Assembly: GCF_947493865.1 (NCBI RefSeq)
Contig: NZ_CANLTC010000018.1
Coordinates: forward strand, 1 to 64,000
Reading direction: 5' to 3'
Length of the DNA stretch: 64,000 bases
Source of the DNA: an uncultured Halomonas sp.
Lineage (GTDB): Bacteria; Pseudomonadota; Gammaproteobacteria; Pseudomonadales; Halomonadaceae
A program made the position numbers and the translations under genes. The notes under the pieces were generated by a model. It was not told the origin of the DNA. It did no database searches and was given only the letters and a program-made list of their open reading frames with translations. Below are positions 42,454-51,759 of this stretch, piece by piece; within the stretch, counting starts at the first letter, position 1; each line of letters starts with the position of its first letter.

Positions 42454-43077
42454 CTAATCGTAAAACGACGCTTTGTCCATTTCGGTGAGTTGCCACAGAG
42501 CGCGAACCTGGCCAAGCAATTTATAGGGCAGGTCACCTAACGGAACCTGTTCCATATGCCTGGATTCATCGCTGATGTCGATATCGCCGTTATCGGTATG
42601 AGAGAGATAGCGTACGATCAACTTGCCGAAGTGCTCGACTATGTACAGGCCATCTTGCACAAACGTATTGGTCGGCAGTATTGCGGCAAGATCACCGGGG
42701 TCGATGAAATCGAACCTTTCACCGGGGGCCGGCGTGACCAGATGGCAGTCTCCACATAGATTAGGCACGGGGATATTGCCCAGTATCGTGACCGGGGCGG
42801 CTTGTTGCAGCCAGGGAGGCGATTGGTGTGCCTGGATATAGAGTACGCGCTGAGATGGAGGTTGTGGCTGAGAAATAGGCGTCTTGAGTAAATCCTCAAG
42901 ACTACATCCTAGCGCGTCAGCCAGGGCCAGAAGACGTTCGTGGCCAACCTGACGGATGGTGCCGGACTCCCAGTAGGAGATCGACACATCGGATACGCCA
43001 ACCTTGCGTGCCAAGGCCGCCTTGCTGAGCTTGGCCTGTTGGCGTAATTGTTTTATTCGAGCACCTAAGGCTTCCAT
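42454..43077 (-). CDS. XRE-family regulator with S24-like C-terminal domain
   Basis: 207 aa. Residues 5-62 are an XRE helix-turn-helix (LSKAALARKVGVSDVSISYWESG). The C-terminal 120 residues resemble a CI/LexA S24 domain (PGERFDFIDPGDLAAILPTN, DGLYIVEHFGKLIVRYL), but the catalytic Ser-Lys pair is not visible: the usual Lys before the final strand is Arg. It is likely a non-cleavable repressor or sensor of phage-repressor ancestry; no other phage genes are near. It is convergent with the small RNA and 78 bp beyond its terminator. Confidence 0.75.
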   Translation of the reverse strand: MEALGARIKQLRQQAKLSKAALARKVGVSDVSISYWESGTIRQVGHERLLALADALGCSLEDLLKTPISQPQPPSQRVLYIQAHQSPPWLQQAAPVTILGNIPVPNLCGDCHLVTPAPGERFDFIDPGDLAAILPTNTFVQDGLYIVEHFGKLIVRYLSHTDNGDIDISDESRHMEQVPLGDLPYKLLGQVRALWQLTEMDKASFYD

Positions 43078-43252
43078 CAAGATATCTCACGATTTCATTC
43101 GTGCCAGCATAGAGAAAATGAGTCGAAGTTTGTTTAGGATTATCAGGCTTCTATGAGGAACTTCGAGAATTTCTTGCCTATTAAGCCACCTTTGAAGAGC
43201 ATTGCTGGTGTTAACATAGGTTAATAGAAAGTAAAACAAAAATTTTCTATTT

Positions 43253-43993
43253 TTACCAGGCAATGGACTCCCCGGCCCAATCCCAGAAACTGCCGCTATC
43301 ATCCGGTGTGCGCCGATCCATGACGTCTAGCAGGTGCTCGGCCACGAAGCCGGGGGTAAACAGCTTGCCTTCGGGTACCCGGGCTTGAAAGGGGTGGGAC
43401 AAACCGGTATCGGTAGTGCCTGGATGCAGGCATAAAACGATGGCGTGGCGGTTGAGACGCTTGAGCTCTATGGCGGCCGTCTTCAAGAGCATATTGTGAG
43501 CCGCCTTGCTGGCACGGTAGGCATACCAGCCTCCCAGGCCATTGTCTTCGATGGAGCCTACCCGAGCGGAAAGACTGGCAAAGATGACCGGGTGCTGGCC
43601 CTGCAAGGACCCTTTGAGTGCCTTGAAAAGCATGACAGGAACAGCGGCGTTGACATGAAAAAGACGCATCAGCGCATCAAAGTCCAGATCCTCGAAACGC
43701 TTCTCCGGTGCAATGCTCGCGTCGTCGTCATGCAGTATCCCGACGGCATTGAATACAAGATGAAGCGGGGCGTCTTTCAAATGCGCGGCCAGGGCGTCTT
43801 GCCCTTTCTGAGTCGTGATATCCAGGGCCAGGCGTTCCAGGCGAGGATCCTCCAGTGCCAGGGCATGGCGGCTGACCGCAATGATGCGTCCTGGTCGTTG
43901 ACTGGCCAGCAATGCCTTGAGTACCGCCTGGCCGATGCCGCCGGAAGCACCCAGCACGAGGGCACTGAAATCATCGGGTAGTTGCCTGAGCAT
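43253..43993 (-). CDS. Short-chain dehydrogenase/reductase (C-factor-like)
   Basis: 246 aa. NAD(P)-binding GASGGIGQAVLKALL (about 15-29), NAVGI (NAG-like) and catalytic Ser...YRASKAA (about 154-160). It belongs to the classical SDR group near CsgA/C-factor. Substrate unknown. I chose the ATG at 43993 because AAGGAGT lies upstream. Divergent from gltX. The 175 bp between its end and the XRE gene is AT-rich and holds the XRE promoter region. Confidence 0.85.
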   Translation of the reverse strand: MLRQLPDDFSALVLGASGGIGQAVLKALLASQRPGRIIAVSRHALALEDPRLERLALDITTQKGQDALAAHLKDAPLHLVFNAVGILHDDDASIAPEKRFEDLDFDALMRLFHVNAAVPVMLFKALKGSLQGQHPVIFASLSARVGSIEDNGLGGWYAYRASKAAHNMLLKTAAIELKRLNRHAIVLCLHPGTTDTGLSHPFQARVPEGKLFTPGFVAEHLLDVMDRRTPDDSGSFWDWAGESIAW

Positions 43994-44160
43994 CGCGACT
44001 CCTTGATTGATATGCGCTGAAGAAAGCAACTATAGACGATTGTCGCCGAAAGCAGCGGCCTGTTGGGTCGGCTGGCCGGGCCAAGCGGCGGAGTCGGACT
44101 GTCGAGTACGCGCAAGGTGCGTATAATGCGACCATTCTTCAATCCAACATATCGGATGCC

Positions 44161-45654
44161 ATGACTACCGTACGTACCCGAATTGCGCCGTCACCTACCG
44201 GGGACCCTCACGTGGGGACCGCCTATGTCGCCTTGTTCAATCTGTGTTTTGCACGCCAACATGGCGGTCAATTCATTCTGCGCATCGAGGACACGGATCG
44301 GCAGCGCTCGACTTCTGAGTCCGAGCAGATGATTCTCGATTCGCTGCGCTGGATGGGGCTCGAATGGGACGAAGGCCCGGACGTTGGCGGCCCCCATGGC
44401 CCTTACCGGCAGAGCGAGCGAGGCGATATTTATGCGCGTTACGCCCAGCAACTGCTCGATGCGGGGCACGCCTTCAAATGCTATCGCACCAGTGACGAAT
44501 TGAACGAACTGCGTGAACGCCGCAAGGCCGAAGGGCTGCATGGGGCATTCAAACCAGGTGACCTGGCGCTGCCCCCTGGGGAGGTCGAGCGGCGTGAAAC
44601 CGAAAACTGGCCCTATGTGATACGCATGAACGTGCCGGAGAAGGGTGTCTGTGTCATTGAAGACATGCTACGCGGTCGCATCGAAGTCGACTGGACCCAG
44701 GTCGATGCGCAGGTTCTGCTCAAGTCCGATGGCATGCCTACCTATCACCTGGCCAATGTGGTCGACGATCATCTGATGGGTATTACCCATGTCTTGAGAG
44801 GCGAGGAGTGGATCAATTCCGCCCCCAAACATCAGCTACTCTACGAATATTTTGACTGGCAAATGCCGGCGCTGTGTCATTTGCCGCTGCTACGTAACCC
44901 GGACAAGACCAAGCTTTCCAAGCGCAAGAATCCAACGTCGATCAATTACTACCGGCGCATGGGGTTCCTGCCCCAGGCGCTGACCAATTATCTGGGGCGC
45001 ATGGGGTGGTCGATGCCCGACGAGCGCGAGAAGTTCAGCCTCGACGAGATGATGGCGCATTTCGATATCCAGCGCGTCTCTCTGGGTGGGCCGGTGTTCG
45101 ATCTGGAAAAATTGACCTGGTTGAACGGCCTTTACATACGCGAGGATCTGGACGACCAGGGGTTGCTGCAGGCGCTGCGCGAATGGGCTTTCAATGAAGA
45201 GTACATCAGCCAGATACTGCCCCAGGTGCGCCCGCGCATCGAAACATTGTCCGACGTGGCACCTTTGGCGGGGCACTTCTTTTCAGGCATGCCATCGATT
45301 GACGAGCATAGCTTTGCCAGCGTTTCGCTCGAACGAGACGAGTTGCTCAAGCTGCTGCAATTCCTTGTTTGGCGTCTGGAGCGGGTATCGTCCTGGGAAA
45401 AGGAAAGTCTCTTGCCAGAGGTGAAACGGCTAAGCGACCACTTCGAGCTCAAGATGAAGGCATTCCTGGCGCCGGTGTTCATTGCCATCACGGGGTCGAC
45501 GACCTCGACCTCCGTCATGGATGCGATGGTCATTCTGGGCTCCGATATGACGCGAGCACGACTGCGCCATGCCATCATGGTGCTAGGCGGCGTTTCCAAG
45601 AAGCAGACCAAGGCATTCGAGAAGGCGTTTCGCGAATTCGAGCAAGGTGAATGA
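44161..45654 (+). CDS. gltX: Glutamyl-tRNA synthetase
   Basis: 497 aa class I synthetase. The HIGH-type motif is [13 protein letters not shown] (about 9-21), and KLSKRK (about 258) is the KMSKS loop. The discriminating stem-contact fold and anticodon-binding C-terminus ([21 protein letters not shown]) are present. It charges tRNA-Glu, whose gene lies just downstream. A TATAAT at 44122-44127 is a plausible -10 element. Confidence 0.95.
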   Translation: MTTVRTRIAPSPTGDPHVGTAYVALFNLCFARQHGGQFILRIEDTDRQRSTSESEQMILDSLRWMGLEWDEGPDVGGPHGPYRQSERGDIYARYAQQLLDAGHAFKCYRTSDELNELRERRKAEGLHGAFKPGDLALPPGEVERRETENWPYVIRMNVPEKGVCVIEDMLRGRIEVDWTQVDAQVLLKSDGMPTYHLANVVDDHLMGITHVLRGEEWINSAPKHQLLYEYFDWQMPALCHLPLLRNPDKTKLSKRKNPTSINYYRRMGFLPQALTNYLGRMGWSMPDEREKFSLDEMMAHFDIQRVSLGGPVFDLEKLTWLNGLYIREDLDDQGLLQALREWAFNEEYISQILPQVRPRIETLSDVAPLAGHFFSGMPSIDEHSFASVSLERDELLKLLQFLVWRLERVSSWEKESLLPEVKRLSDHFELKMKAFLAPVFIAITGSTTSTSVMDAMVILGSDMTRARLRHAIMVLGGVSKKQTKAFEKAFREFEQGE

Positions 45655-45730
45655 AGAAAAGCCGTTGACCGATCAGGGGTGTATGAGTAGCATATGCCCC
45701 GTTCTTGAGGCATAGAACTGCTTTTTGGAA

Positions 45731-45806
45731 GGGGCCTTAGCTCAGCTGGGAGAGCGCGACGCTGGCAGCGTCGAGGTCACCGGTTCGATCCCGGTAGGCT
45801 CCACCA
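45731..45806 (+). tRNA. tRNA-Ala (anticodon GGC)
   Basis: 76 nt including encoded CCA. Acceptor stem GGGGCCT pairs with AGGCTCC (one G-U). Anticodon stem CGACG/CGTCG encloses loop CTGGCAG, so the anticodon is GGC (45764-45766). T loop GGTTCGATCC is canonical. Lies 76 bp after gltX. Confidence 0.97.
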
Positions 45807-45819
45807 CCATGCCTGCAAC

Positions 45820-45895
45820 GTCCCATTCGTCTAGTGGTCCAGGACACCGCCCTTTCACGGCGGTAACAGGGGTTCGAACCCCCTATGGGACGCCA
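45820..45895 (+). tRNA. tRNA-Glu (anticodon TTC)
   Basis: 76 nt including encoded CCA. GTCCCAT pairs with ATGGGAC. Anticodon stem CCGCC/GGCGG encloses CTTTCAC, so the anticodon is TTC (45854-45856). T arm GGGGTTCGAACCCC. Thirteen bases after tRNA-Ala; probably one transcript. Confidence 0.97.
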
Positions 45896-46437
45896 ACCTT
45901 TCTATATCACGTAATCTGCTTCCTCATCATCCATACCCATCAGGCCGAATCCTTCTCGGCGCCTTCATGTGCCTGCATTATAATTAAATTTTTTGCAAGA
46001 CTATTTATCTAACAAATAAGTGCTTTATTTTTCCTGGTCAGGGTTGACATGAAGCAATTTTTTCCCCTGCTTTCGCTTTATCCATCGGTACCCTGTGCAT
46101 AGAACGCGGTAAGGCCTCATGGCTACTGGCTTTTATATAAAATTATTTAAAATCAATTACTTATACGTGGTTAAAAATTAGTCAATTTGTAGCCAGGCCG
46201 CTAAACATGGCGATTATGTGAGGTTCTCTAAAGGTTGTGAACAGCCTTATCCACAGAAAGTGTGGAAAAGGTGAGCACATATGCAAAAAGCGCCAGAGAA
46301 CATGAATGTTACGTCTTATACAAGACCGGGGAAGCAAGAAAGAGACAGGTAAAAATGCGCTTTTTAGCCTGCGAGAAAAAGCGATCGAATGTTTGAAGGA
46401 GGAGGGGAGGCTTTGTTGCAGTCCGCAGCCATCAAAT
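45896..46437. other. AT-rich intergenic region after the tRNAs
   Basis: About 540 bp without a credible gene. The left part is strongly AT-rich with several TATA stretches. It contains a pair of DnaA-box-like sites (46247-46269) and an eight-base hairpin (46358-46365 with 46376-46383). No clear terminator for the tRNA transcript was seen. Confidence 0.5.
46247..46269. promoter_or_regulatory. Two inverted DnaA-box-like sites
   Basis: A perfect TTATCCACA (46247-46255), then five bases, then TGTGGAAAA (46261-46269), the complement of TTTTCCACA, which also fits TTWTNCACA. The pair lies beside an AT-rich tract. There is no dnaA, dnaN or replication gene in the window. Confidence 0.45.
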
Positions 46438-46464
46438 GACAGGCCGCCTCTTGGGCGGCCTGTC
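46438..46464 (-). terminator. Terminator of gltA
   Basis: Eleven-base perfect stem (46438-46448 with 46454-46464) around five bases, just beyond the gltA stop. On the minus strand it is followed by ATTTGAT, a weak U stretch. Confidence 0.75.
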
Positions 46465-46480
46465 GGCTTGCGGAGTGGGA

Positions 46481-47767
<1,287 letters not shown>

Positions 47768-47963
47768 GCTAAGTCTCCTGCGGTTTCGATTGCTGGTAAG
47801 AACCTGTTCACGATTCGGGGCGTTTCTATCAGCAAGGGGTAGGTCGCGCCCGTAAATTTCGCTTTATTGCCAGGTTTGAGCCTTTTCCTGCGTACATAGG
47901 CGGGGCACGAACACGTCTTGAAATACCAACCTGGGATTGCTGCGAAGCAGCAATTGCTCTCTC

Positions 47964-47991
47964 ACTATAAAAGTGTCGTTGGCTTTGTCAA
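47964..47991 (-). promoter_or_regulatory. Sigma-70-type promoter of gltA
   Basis: On the minus strand TTGACA (47991-47986), sixteen bases, TATAGT (47969-47964). The predicted start near 47957 gives a leader of about 190 nt. The gap 47768-48322 holds this and the sdh promoter and no gene. Confidence 0.75.
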
Positions 47992-48157
47992 TTCATAGTT
48001 GATGGCTGAAAGGTTCCGATAGTGCGATTGCGACCTTGCCAGTGGCGCCTGGGTAACATGATGATAGCCTCCCTGATACCTTTCAACGACCTTTTTACAG
48101 CGACGTGTAGCGACGTTACCTAGAGTAACACCATGGTCGCGTTAGGCCGGTAACGAT

Positions 48158-48187
48158 TTGTCATACTTCGCTTCCATCCCTTATAAT
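48158..48187 (+). promoter_or_regulatory. Sigma-70-type promoter of the sdh-suc operon
   Basis: TTGTCA (48158-48163), eighteen bases, TATAAT (48182-48187). The predicted start near 48194 leaves a leader of about 130 nt before sdhC. Confidence 0.7.
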
Positions 48188-48322
48188 CCTTACCACGCGA
48201 CTGACCAGTCATCGAAAATCGGTCGCGCCATCTGGCGTATTACTGGAAACCTTCCTCAAAATCACTACCCACTCTAATCAAGCGTGATTAAACAAGTGGG
48301 CCAATAGGGTGTGTGACGAGCC

Positions 48323-48700
48323 GTGAATAGCAAAAGACCCGTAAACCTCGATCTCTCCACTATAAAGTTTCCTCTTCCTGCCCTGACTTCCATCACCCAC
48401 CGTGTTACCGGCGTCATTCTCTTTGTCGGTTTGGTTTTCGCCTTCTGGGCACTTGATGCATCGCTCTCTTCACCACAGGGGTTCGAGGAGGTGCGTGAGG
48501 CCTTGAAATATAACTTCCTGGCCAAGCTCATTGCCTGGGGGTTGTTGTCGGCGTTGTCGTTTCATTTCGTGGCAGGTGTACGGCATCTGCTAATGGATTT
48601 TGATATCGGCATCGATCTGGAAGGGGGTGTGCAAACATCAAAGATTACCTTCATCGCCGCTGTGGTGCTGGTGATTCTGGCAGGAGTCTGGGTATGGTAA
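48323..48700 (+). CDS. sdhC: Succinate dehydrogenase cytochrome b556 subunit
   Basis: 125 aa, three membrane helices. The signature SITHRVTGVILFVG (about 27-40) and the heme-ligand region SFHFVAGVRHLLMD (about 78-91) are present. With SdhD it anchors the enzyme and binds heme b and ubiquinone. It starts with GTG at 48323 and has a weak ribosome site. Its stop overlaps sdhD by seven bases. Confidence 0.94.
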   Translation: MNSKRPVNLDLSTIKFPLPALTSITHRVTGVILFVGLVFAFWALDASLSSPQGFEEVREALKYNFLAKLIAWGLLSALSFHFVAGVRHLLMDFDIGIDLEGGVQTSKITFIAAVVLVILAGVWVW

Positions 48701-49041
48701 CCAACGTAACGAACTTTAGTCGTAGTGGCTTGTCTGACTGGCTGATCCAGCAGGTGTCGGCGGTCATTCTCGCGCTCTATACGCTTTTCATGGTGGGGTA
48801 TTTTCTACTCCATCCCGAGCTGGATTATATAGCCTGGCATGGGCTCTTTTCTCATACCTGGATGCGCATATTCTCCTTGCTGGCCTTCATCGCCTTGTCG
48901 GCGCATGCCTGGGTCGGTCTATGGACCGTCATCACCGATTATATAAAGCCTACTAGAATACGCTTTGGTGCGCAGGTGGTATTGATCGTCGCCATCTTCG
49001 TGTTCCTGGTATGGGCCATACAAATCCTCTGGGGAGCCTGA
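48694..49041 (+). CDS. sdhD: Succinate dehydrogenase membrane anchor subunit
   Basis: 115 aa, three helices. LSDWLIQQVSAVILALYTLFM near the start and SAHAWVGLWTVITDYIKP (heme His and quinone-site region, about 68-85) fit SdhD. Overlaps sdhC and lies three bases before sdhA. Confidence 0.94.
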   Translation: MVTNVTNFSRSGLSDWLIQQVSAVILALYTLFMVGYFLLHPELDYIAWHGLFSHTWMRIFSLLAFIALSAHAWVGLWTVITDYIKPTRIRFGAQVVLIVAIFVFLVWAIQILWGA

Positions 49042-49044
49042 TCC

Positions 49045-50817
49045 ATGTCCGCTATGCGTAATTTATCCTTTGATGCCATTATCATCGGTGGCGGTGGCTC
49101 CGGTTTGCGGGCCGCACTCGAGCTGGCCAAATCCGGCAAGAAGACCGCTGTGCTATCCAAGGTGTTCCCGACGCGTTCCCATACGGTATCGGCTCAGGGG
49201 GGGATCACCTGCGCTATCGGTTCTGCCGACCCCAATGACGACTGGCGCTGGCACATGTACGACACCGTCAAGGGCGGTGACTACATCGCTGACCAGGATG
49301 CTGCGGAGTACATGTGCGCCGAAGGCCCCAAGGCGGTATTCGAGCTCGAACACATGGGATTGCCCTTTTCGCGCTTCGACAATGGACGCATCTACCAGCG
49401 TCCCTTCGGCGGACAGTCCAAGAATTTTGGCGAGGGTGGCCAGGCAGCACGTACCTGTGCTGCCGCTGACCGTACAGGCCATGCGCTTCTGCATACGCTT
49501 TATCAGAACAACCTGAAGAACAATACCGTTTTTCTCAACGAATGGTATGCCGTCGATCTGATAAAGAATACAAAAGGGGATGTGGTTGGCTGTATTGCCT
49601 TGTGTATCGAAACGGGTGAAGTCGTTCATGTGAAGTCCAAGGCGACAGTCCTCGCCACGGGTGGCGCAGGTCGTATCTTTGCATCGACTACCAACGCCCT
49701 GATCAATACCGGTGACGGTATCGGCATGGCGCTGCGCGCTGGCTTCCCCATGCAGGATATGGAGATGTGGCAGTTTCATCCGACAGGTATCTATGGTGCC
49801 GGCACGCTTGTTACCGAAGGGTGTCGCGGTGAGGGTGGCTATCTGATCAACAAGGATGGCGAGCGCTTCATGGAGCGTTATGCTCCCAACGCCAAGGACT
49901 TGGCGGGTCGCGACGTGGTCGCGCGCTCCATGGTCATGGAAATGCTTGAAGGGCGTGGCTGTGGCGAAAACGGTGATCATGTCATGCTCAAGCTCGATCA
50001 CCTGGGGGAAGAGGTTCTACAAAAGCGTCTGCCTGGTATCGTCGAGTTGGCCAAGACCTTTGCTCACGTGAACCCGGCCCAGGATCCAATCCCTGTAGTG
50101 CCGACCTGCCACTACATGATGGGCGGCATACCGACCAATGTGCACGGTCAGGCCATCATGCCAGACGGCAAAGGCAACGATCATATCGTCAATGGACTGT
50201 TTGCCTGCGGCGAAGTCGCTTGTGTTTCCGTGCATGGCGCCAATCGTCTGGGCGGCAATTCGCTACTTGATCTCGTGGTGTTCGGCCGTGCGGCGGGCAT
50301 GTTCATCGAAGGCGCGCTCAATGAAGGCATCGATTACATGGATGCTTCTCAGTCGGATATCGATGCTTCCATGGCGCGTATGAACCGCTGGAACGAATCG
50401 AATGACGGCGAAGCCGTAGCGACCCTCAAGACAGATCTGCAAGCGGTCATGCAAAACGACTTCGGGGTTTTCCGCAAAGAGGAAAACATGCAGAGCGGCG
50501 TCAAGAAGCTCGCTGAACTGCGCGAACGAATCGCGAATGCACAGCTTGGTGACAAGTCCGATACGTTCAATACTGCACGTATTGAAGCCCTTGAGCTCGA
50601 TAATCTGCTCGAGGTTGCCGAGGCCACCGCTATTTCCGCGTTCGAGCGCAAGGAAAGCCGAGGCGCGCACTCGCGCTACGATTACCCGGACCGCGACGAC
50701 GTCAACTGGTTGAAGCATTCCATCTACTTCCCCGCCGAAAAGAAACTGGGCAAGCGCGATGTGAACTTCACACCCAAGACCGTCGATACCTTCGAGCCTA
50801 AAATCCGGACCTACTGA
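49045..50817 (+). CDS. sdhA: Succinate dehydrogenase flavoprotein subunit
   Basis: 590 aa. FAD-binding [17 protein letters not shown] (about 12-28), the flavinylated His in [11 protein letters not shown] (about 45), and catalytic HPTGI and [17 protein letters not shown] regions. It oxidises succinate to fumarate on the cytoplasmic face of the membrane. Length is the family norm. Confidence 0.97.
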   Translation: MSAMRNLSFDAIIIGGGGSGLRAALELAKSGKKTAVLSKVFPTRSHTVSAQGGITCAIGSADPNDDWRWHMYDTVKGGDYIADQDAAEYMCAEGPKAVFELEHMGLPFSRFDNGRIYQRPFGGQSKNFGEGGQAARTCAAADRTGHALLHTLYQNNLKNNTVFLNEWYAVDLIKNTKGDVVGCIALCIETGEVVHVKSKATVLATGGAGRIFASTTNALINTGDGIGMALRAGFPMQDMEMWQFHPTGIYGAGTLVTEGCRGEGGYLINKDGERFMERYAPNAKDLAGRDVVARSMVMEMLEGRGCGENGDHVMLKLDHLGEEVLQKRLPGIVELAKTFAHVNPAQDPIPVVPTCHYMMGGIPTNVHGQAIMPDGKGNDHIVNGLFACGEVACVSVHGANRLGGNSLLDLVVFGRAAGMFIEGALNEGIDYMDASQSDIDASMARMNRWNESNDGEAVATLKTDLQAVMQNDFGVFRKEENMQSGVKKLAELRERIANAQLGDKSDTFNTARIEALELDNLLEVAEATAISAFERKESRGAHSRYDYPDRDDVNWLKHSIYFPAEKKLGKRDVNFTPKTVDTFEPKIRTY

Positions 50818-50828
50818 GGAAGGCTGTC

Positions 50829-51533
50829 ATGCTTCAAGTATCCATATATCGTTACAATCCGGAGACCGACTCCGCTCCCTACATGCAGGAGTTCCAGGTC
50901 GACACTCAGGGCCGTGATGTCATGGTTCTCAATGTCCTCGAGCTCATCAAGCAGCAGGACAGCTCCATGGCTTATCGGCGCAGCTGTCGCGAAGGAGTGT
51001 GCGGCTCCGATGGCATGAACATCAACGGCACCAACGGCCTGGCGTGCATTACGCCGCTCTCTGCCGTAGTCAAGAACGACAAGCTGACATTGCGGCCCCT
51101 GCCCGGTCTGCCGGTCGTACGCGACCTGGTGGTCGACATGGGTATTTTCTACAAGCAATACGAGCGTATCCAACCGTATTTGCAGAATGACACGACCCCT
51201 CCGGCAATCGAGCGACTGCAATCACCGGAAGAGCGCGATAAGCTCGATGGGCTTTATGAGTGCATTTTGTGCGCTTGCTGTTCCACCTCCTGTCCTTCGT
51301 TCTGGTGGAATCCGGACAAGTTCGTGGGGCCCGCCGGTTTGCTTCAAGCTTATCGCTTTTTGGCCGATAGTCGTGATACCGCGGCGCGGGAGCGTCTGGC
51401 TGAACTTGAGGATCCGTTCAGCGTCTTTCGCTGCCGAGGTATCATGAATTGCGTGGCCGTGTGTCCCAAGGGTCTCAATCCGACTCGTGCAATAGGCAAG
51501 ATTCGCGAGCTGCTGATGGAGAATGCCACTTAA
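50829..51533 (+). CDS. sdhB: Succinate dehydrogenase iron-sulfur subunit
   Basis: 234 aa. The [2Fe-2S] Cys set begins SCREGVCGSDGMN (about 55); the [4Fe-4S] motif is CILCACCSTSCPS (about 147-159); the last cluster uses CRGIMNCVAVCPKGLNP. It passes electrons from SdhA to quinone. The ribosome site GAGGAAGG precedes the ATG. Confidence 0.97.
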   Translation: MLQVSIYRYNPETDSAPYMQEFQVDTQGRDVMVLNVLELIKQQDSSMAYRRSCREGVCGSDGMNINGTNGLACITPLSAVVKNDKLTLRPLPGLPVVRDLVVDMGIFYKQYERIQPYLQNDTTPPAIERLQSPEERDKLDGLYECILCACCSTSCPSFWWNPDKFVGPAGLLQAYRFLADSRDTAARERLAELEDPFSVFRCRGIMNCVAVCPKGLNPTRAIGKIRELLMENAT

Positions 51534-51759
51534 ATCGTGGCTCGTAGCTTGCTATCATGGCGACTGCTTCCTTTTTCAGCGATGAATCGCCAGGGAACAG
51601 GCCTACGCGCCAAGAGCCGGTGCCCGGGTGCACCGGCTTTTAGCCATTACTGCCGTGATACTAACGTCGAAACCAGGTTTCAACGGCAGGGCAAGGGTGT
51701 CGCCGATGCGTGCTCGTACCGGGCGACGACAATGCCTCATCAGTGCAGGTGATCGAGTG

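Noticed and set aside
42103-42540. A 145-codon plus-strand frame over the small RNA
   Set aside because: It runs straight through a perfect rho-independent terminator into the antisense of the XRE gene, and has no ribosome site or protein-like composition.
46000-46300. Replication origin
   Set aside because: Only two DnaA-box-like sites and no replication genes in the window.
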